From the NCBI GenBank assembly GCA_902489645.1, contig CABUAW010000084.1:1-8591 (forward strand): DNA of 8,591 nucleotides, read 5' to 3'. The DNA is from an uncultured Lachnospiraceae bacterium. GTDB lineage: Bacteria > Bacillota > Clostridia > Lachnospirales > Lachnospiraceae. Shown here in pieces: positions 6,167-8,591 of the stretch. Below the pieces are notes generated by a model. It did no database searches. It was not told the origin of the DNA and saw only the letters and a list, made by a program, of their open reading frames with translations. Both the position numbers and the translations under genes were made by a program. Position 1 is the first letter of the stretch. Each line of letters begins with the position of its first letter.

Positions 6167-6481
6167 TCATAGCCCTGTCAGCGGCTCGTCGGCATAGTAA
6201 GGTAAAATCAGTAACTGCCCCTGTTTAATCCCCGTGTGTTCCAGATGGTTGCTTTCCATAACTTCTTTAATGTAGCCATTTATAGAATCATATTCGGGAG
6301 TTATATAGCGTTCCGCAATATTCCATAATGTGTCGTCTTTTTCAACAACATAGCTTGTAAAATACTTTCTTTCGTTCATCCGCATGGAATCGTCAGCCTG
6401 CACTTCTGCCGCATTTCCCGGAAAAATAAATACCATGAACAATACCCCTAATAAAACCGCCAAAACAAATAATTTTTTCAT
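6167..6481 (-). CDS. Exported LysM protein, YneA-like SOS cell-division suppressor candidate
   Basis: A 104-residue protein with a short basic start (MKK), one hydrophobic segment at about 4-21 that serves as signal peptide or anchor, a polar linker, and a LysM domain at about 42-95 (SYVVEKDDTLWNIAERY... to GQLLILP). LysM binds peptidoglycan, so it should act at the outer face of the membrane or in the wall. Its size, its architecture and its divergence from lexA match B. subtilis YneA, which is induced by DNA damage and delays septation. Function here is inferred from that position and architecture; sequence similarity to YneA was not measured. The start at ATG 6481 follows GAGGAGGG by a few bases; an upstream in-frame ATG at 6502 lies before this site. 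Two LexA boxes at its promoter support SOS control. Confidence 0.85.
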   Translation of the reverse strand: MKKLFVLAVLLGVLFMVFIFPGNAAEVQADDSMRMNERKYFTSYVVEKDDTLWNIAERYITPEYDSINGYIKEVMESNHLEHTGIKQGQLLILPYYADEPLTGL

Positions 6482-6522
6482 ATGTACCCTCCTCACAGAC
6501 AAAGAATCTATATTTTTTGTTA

Positions 6523-6543
6523 CAATCCATAAAGTGTGGATTG
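6523..6543 (-). repeat. Stem-loop in the leader of the LysM gene mRNA
   Basis: CAATCCA at 6523-6529 and TGGATTG at 6537-6543 form a perfect 7-bp inverted repeat with a 7-base loop, extendable by three pairs across one bulge. It lies in the roughly 75-base leader expected from the LysM promoter, about 40 bases before the start codon. There is no T run after it, so it is not a terminator. It touches the first base of LexA box 1. Confidence 0.55.
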
Positions 6544-6554
6544 AACGTTTGTTT
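6543..6554. promoter_or_regulatory. LexA (SOS) box 1
   Basis: GAACGTTTGTTT, with a G after it, fits the Bacillota LexA consensus CGAACRNRYGTTYG in both half sites (GAAC and GTTY). It lies just downstream of the expected start point of the LysM gene (near 6558), where bound LexA would block escape of RNA polymerase. Confidence 0.8.
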
Positions 6555-6564
6555 GTATATTTGC

Positions 6565-6593
6565 ATTATAGTGAACGCTTGTTCTTTTGTCAA
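6565..6593 (-). promoter_or_regulatory. Consensus sigma-A promoter of the LysM gene
   Basis: On the minus strand TTGACA (6593-6588), exactly 17 bases, then TATAAT (6570-6565): both hexamers and the spacing are perfect. LexA box 2 lies wholly inside the spacer. A strong promoter covered by an operator is the pattern expected of a gene that must be silent normally and high under DNA damage. Confidence 0.92.
6573..6584. promoter_or_regulatory. LexA (SOS) box 2, in the spacer of the LysM promoter
   Basis: GAACGCTTGTTC has perfect GAAC-N4-GTTC half sites. It lies between the -35 and -10 elements of the LysM gene promoter, so LexA and RNA polymerase cannot occupy the site together. Start-to-start distances are 30 bp to box 1 and 41 bp to box 3. 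Confidence 0.92.
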
Positions 6594-6600
6594 TAGGGTT

Positions 6601-6616
6601 TTTGAAAAAATTCAAA
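6601..6616. repeat. A/T palindrome between the two divergent promoters
   Basis: TTTGAA-AAAA-TTCAAA is a perfect 6-bp inverted repeat around four A. It overlaps the left edge of LexA box 3 and contains a TTGAAA that could serve as a -35 element for lexA. Its half sites lack the C and G of a LexA box and the spacing is wrong for one. Confidence 0.5.
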
Positions 6617-6625
6617 CATTTGTTC
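6614..6625. promoter_or_regulatory. LexA (SOS) box 3, on the lexA side
   Basis: AAACATTTGTTC, flanked by C and G, differs from GAAC-N4-GTTC at one base. It lies 9 bp before the -35 of the main lexA promoter, and inside the spacer of a possible second lexA promoter. It is probably the autoregulatory operator of lexA. Confidence 0.75.
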
Positions 6626-6634
6626 GTTAATTGT

Positions 6635-6663
6635 TTGCAATGTTCGGTAAAATATGTTATCAT
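6635..6663 (+). promoter_or_regulatory. Likely lexA promoter
   Basis: TTGCAA (6635-6640), 17 bases, TATCAT (6658-6663), with TG at 6655-6656 forming an extended -10. Start near 6670 leaves a leader of about 27 bases. A weaker alternative is TTGAAA (6602-6607), 18 bases, GTTAAT (6626-6631), which would place LexA box 3 in its spacer. The sequence cannot decide between them and both may be used. Confidence 0.6.
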
Positions 6664-6696
6664 AATAGCAGAAAAATAAGAAAAGGAGGCTTATCT

Positions 6697-7311
6697 ATGG
6701 CCGGTGAATTAACCGATAAACAAAAACAAATTCTTGAATATATAAAATCCGAAATTTTATCAAAGGGGTATCCGCCGTCTGTTCGGGAGATTTGCACGGC
6801 AGTCCATTTAAAATCCACCTCTTCTGTCCATGCCCATCTCTCCTCCCTAGAGGAAAAGGGATATATCCGCAGGGACCCGACAAAGCCGAGGACGATTGAA
6901 GTAATTGACGATGAATTTGCATTAACCCGCCGTGAGGTGACAAATGTTCCGATTATCGGTACGATTACAGCCGGGGAACCCATCCTGGCCCAGGAAAATA
7001 TTGAAGACTATTTTCCTATTCCGGTGGAATATCTTCCGAATGCGGTCGTATTTATGCTAAAGGTTCGGGGAGACAGTATGATTAATGCCGGTATTTACAG
7101 CGGTGATACGGTCATTGTTGAGCAGCGTTCAACAGCGAAAAATGGCGATATGGTGGTGGCCCTGGTTGGTGATTCGGCCACAGTAAAAACATTCTATAAA
7201 GAAAACGGGCACTATCGTCTCCAGCCGGAGAATGACACGATGGAGCCGATTATCTGTGAGCATGTTGAGATTTTAGGAAAAGTTATTGGATTAGTCCGTA
7301 TGGATATGTAG
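6697..7311 (+). CDS. lexA: SOS repressor LexA
   Basis: LexA represses DNA-damage genes and is inactivated by RecA-stimulated self-cleavage. The 204-residue product has the usual length. A winged helix-turn-helix occupies about 1-66 (recognition region around SVREICTAVHLKSTSSVHAHL). The cleavage site is Ala92-Gly93 in ITAGEP, and the catalytic dyad is Ser127 in RGDSM and Lys164 in ATVK. AGGAGG at 6684-6689 lies 7 bases before ATG 6697; the frame is open further upstream, but that part lies within the promoter. The adjacent LexA boxes imply autoregulation and joint control with the divergent LysM gene. All catalytic residues are intact. Confidence 0.98.
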   Translation: MAGELTDKQKQILEYIKSEILSKGYPPSVREICTAVHLKSTSSVHAHLSSLEEKGYIRRDPTKPRTIEVIDDEFALTRREVTNVPIIGTITAGEPILAQENIEDYFPIPVEYLPNAVVFMLKVRGDSMINAGIYSGDTVIVEQRSTAKNGDMVVALVGDSATVKTFYKENGHYRLQPENDTMEPIICEHVEILGKVIGLVRMDM

Positions 7312-7313
7312 AT

Positions 7314-7368
7314 ATAAAAAATGTTCTTCTTAAAAACCGGAAAGGTTTCATAGAAGAACATTTTTTAT
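7314..7368. terminator. Two-way intrinsic terminator between lexA and rsfS
   Basis: ATGTTCTTCT at 7321-7330 pairs with AGAAGAACAT at 7352-7361, extended outward by the A run 7316-7320 pairing with T 7362-7366 and two further A-T pairs. A second inner stem, AAACC 7334-7338 with GGTTT 7344-7348, caps it. T runs flank the stem on both strands, so it should stop lexA transcripts and the opposing nadD-yqeK-rsfS transcripts alike. Confidence 0.93.
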
Positions 7369-7403
7369 TTAAGCAAAGGTACACGCCGGGGCCGACCTCC
7401 GCT

Positions 7404-7430
7404 GATACTATTTTTTGGATAGATACTATT
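7404..7430. repeat. 9-bp direct repeat with an 18-bp period at the rsfS stop codon
   Basis: GATACTATT occurs at 7404-7412 and 7422-7430. The second copy covers the rsfS stop codon (TAG on the minus strand at 7428-7426) and the first gives another in-frame TAG 18 bases on. The period equals that of the repeat at the oxidoreductase stop codon, though the sequences differ. Confidence 0.4.
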
Positions 7431-7800
7431 CAACTTTACTGTCGATATTTTTAAATTCATCAATATCGACATTTTTTCCATCTCTCCAAATTCGTTCAAG
7501 GTCATAAAACAGACGGTCTTCCTCAGAAAAAATATGGACAATAATATCATTATAATCCATCAAAATCCATGTGGCCGTGCCATAGCCTTCAAGCTGTCTT
7601 GGTTCATAGCCGGAACGGCCGAGAACCTCTTCCACATTATCCGCCATTGTCTGTACCTGATTGCGATTGCTTCCGCTGGCAATAATAAAATAATCGGCGA
7701 TAATAGATACATCCTGAATATCAATTACCCGGATGTCATTTCCTTTTTTATCTTCAAGCGCTTTAATTGCCAGACGGGTCATTTCTCTTGAATTATTCAT
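7426..7800 (-). CDS. rsfS: Ribosomal silencing factor RsfS
   Basis: RsfS binds ribosomal protein uL14 on the large subunit and blocks joining of the subunits, which saves translation in stationary phase or starvation. The 124-residue protein is the single conserved domain formerly called DUF143 or Iojap: KALEDKKGNDIRVIDI near the start, then SIIADYFIIASGSNRNQVQTMADNV..., YGTATWILMDYNDIIVHIF, and a C-terminal RLFYDLERIW. It is slightly longer than average, with a short acidic tail. AAGGAG at 7807-7812 lies 7 bases before the ATG. Its ATG overlaps the yqeK stop as ATGA, so the two are translationally coupled. The place after nadD and yqeK is the usual one in Bacillota. Confidence 0.96.
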   Translation of the reverse strand: MNNSREMTRLAIKALEDKKGNDIRVIDIQDVSIIADYFIIASGSNRNQVQTMADNVEEVLGRSGYEPRQLEGYGTATWILMDYNDIIVHIFSEEDRLFYDLERIWRDGKNVDIDEFKNIDSKVE

Positions 7801-8381
7801 TCTGAACTCCTTAATAACTTTTTATAATAATCTCTTGTCATAATCGTATGGCGGTCAATCTCTTTTCCGGTCTTTTCGAGGTAGTCGAGGGTCTGTTCTA
7901 AAATTAAAAGAACCGCCTCGTCCAGATTTTCAAAGGCCAGACGACGTAATTCGGTAAGATTTTCCGCTTTTTTGCGATTTGGTTCAATATAATCTGCTAC
8001 AAATACAATTTTTTCAAGCAGGCTCATGTTCGGTCGTCCGGTCGTATGATAACGGATGGCGTCTAATATCATCGTGTCCTCAATGCCGAACTTATCCTTT
8101 GAAAGACAGGCGCCTGCCTTTCCATGAAGCAAAAACGGCTGCTGAAATTCCATTTTTGAAATTTTTTCGCCATGCGCCTTACATATTTTAATGAGTTTCT
8201 TTTCCGGAAGCTGTTTGGCGCAATCATGGAGAAGTCCGGCCAATTCAGCCTTTTCCAGGTCTTCCCCATATTTCATAGCAAGACAGACGGAAGTATATTC
8301 GACGCCCAGTGTATGGATGTACCGGCTGCCTTTTAATTTTTTACGCAATTTATTCTGGATGTCTTCAATTGTGTACATCAT
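7797..8381 (-). CDS. yqeK: YqeK-family HD-domain phosphohydrolase (symmetrical Ap4A hydrolase)
   Basis: YqeK-type HD proteins split diadenosine tetraphosphate into two ADP, controlling an alarmone made under stress. The 194-residue product has the metal-binding HD set: His23 (YIHTLGVE), His52-Asp53 (LLHDCAK), His86 (LLHGKAG), His112 (RYHTTG) and Asp130 (VADYIEP). The reading frame is open far upstream, but that part overlaps nadD and is not family-like. ATG 8381 is preferred; AGGGAG lies about 12 bases before it. ATG 8378 (one residue shorter) and ATG 8393 (four longer, but directly abutting the ribosome binding site) are alternatives. It overlaps the end of nadD by 17 bp and rsfS by 4 bp. 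Confidence 0.93.
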   Translation of the reverse strand: MMYTIEDIQNKLRKKLKGSRYIHTLGVEYTSVCLAMKYGEDLEKAELAGLLHDCAKQLPEKKLIKICKAHGEKISKMEFQQPFLLHGKAGACLSKDKFGIEDTMILDAIRYHTTGRPNMSLLEKIVFVADYIEPNRKKAENLTELRRLAFENLDEAVLLILEQTLDYLEKTGKEIDRHTIMTRDYYKKLLRSSE

Positions 8382-8591
8382 CCTGTAATCCATCTCCCTT
8401 ATATAAATTGTGCTGTAAAATATAAGTCCGAACAGACTCGGGTACAAAATAGCGGATGGTTTCATTGTTTTTGGCCCGCTGGCGGATAAAATTCGAAGAT
8501 ATGTCAATTTCGGGCATACGCATCAGCTGAATCTGTGCATGGTATTTTTGAGTCAGATACCCAATCTGCTTTTTCATTTCCTCCTGCGAAT
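8365..8591 (-). CDS. nadD: Nicotinate-nucleotide adenylyltransferase NadD, C-terminal part (partial)
   Basis: NadD adenylates nicotinate mononucleotide in NAD synthesis. Only the last 74 residues are in the window; the gene runs off the right edge. The diagnostic motif is PEIDISSNFIRQRAKNN, the ISSxxIR signature of nucleotidyltransferases of this family, followed by YFVPESVRTYILQHNLY, the usual NadD C-terminus. The order nadD-yqeK-rsfS is the standard Bacillota arrangement. An internal ATG at 8577 with GGAGGA before it is only a methionine codon within the gene, since the motif and frame continue through it to the window edge. Confidence 0.93.
   Translation of the reverse strand, partial: SQEEMKKQIGYLTQKYHAQIQLMRMPEIDISSNFIRQRAKNNETIRYFVPESVRTYILQHNLYKGDGLQDDVHN

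Noticed and set aside
6012..6170. A 52-codon minus-strand frame starting with ATG overlapping the LysM gene stop (ATGA)
   Set aside because: The overlap suggests coupling, but there is no good ribosome binding site, the product has no recognisable features, and most of it lies in another frame over the oxidoreductase start.
6393..6593. A 66-codon minus-strand frame over the LysM promoter and gene start
   Set aside because: It overlaps the consensus promoter, both LexA boxes and the signal-peptide region of the LysM gene in another frame.
6642..6646. An extra GTTCG resembling half of a LexA box near the lexA promoter
   Set aside because: The matching GAAC half site at the right distance is missing (TTTG instead), so it is only a half site.
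8382..8507. N-terminal extension of yqeK upstream of ATG 8381
   Set aside because: It overlaps the conserved C-terminus of NadD in another frame, has no family similarity, and a ribosome binding site lies downstream of it at 8394-8400.

Overview
The window looks like an ordinary chromosomal segment of a low-to-moderate GC Gram-positive anaerobe. The best fit is Clostridia, probably Lachnospiraceae. The reasons are strong AGGAGG-type ribosome binding sites, Bacillota-type LexA boxes, a LysM gene divergent from lexA, and the neighbourhoods (divIVA-like)-aroB-lspA-rluD and nadD-yqeK-rsfS. No rRNA, tRNA, CRISPR array, insertion sequence or prophage was seen.

Layout. Bases 1-121 hold the 3' end of a plus-strand gene, perhaps divIVA. 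Then aroB (TTG start), lspA and rluD overlap by 4 and 8 bp and end at a hairpin whose loop contains the rluD stop codon. A new extended -10 promoter drives a TtcA-type tRNA thiolation gene and, 15 bp later, a 350-residue tyrosine recombinase that resembles the single-recombinase XerS type more than XerC/XerD. On the minus strand, converging with it, lies an FAD oxidoreductase with a shortened C-terminal Rieske domain. Upstream of that is a small exported LysM protein like YneA. The 215-bp gap between the LysM gene and lexA is the regulatory centre of the window: three LexA boxes, a consensus sigma-A promoter for the LysM gene with one box inside its spacer, and one or two lexA promoters. lexA ends at a long two-way terminator shared with the opposing cluster nadD (partial)-yqeK-rsfS.

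How it works together. The lexA/LysM pair reads as an SOS switch. LexA represses itself moderately and the LysM gene tightly; DNA damage would release the LysM protein, by analogy with YneA a cell-division suppressor. The oxidoreductase lies 88 bp behind it on the same strand with no strong terminator between, so it may be co-induced. The other genes are housekeeping: aromatic amino acid synthesis, lipoprotein processing, rRNA pseudouridylation, tRNA thiolation, chromosome dimer resolution, NAD synthesis, Ap4A turnover and ribosome silencing. I see no clearly new multi-gene system. The most interesting points are the architecture of the SOS control region, the possible SOS link of the Rieske oxidoreductase, and the XerS-like recombinase outside streptococci.
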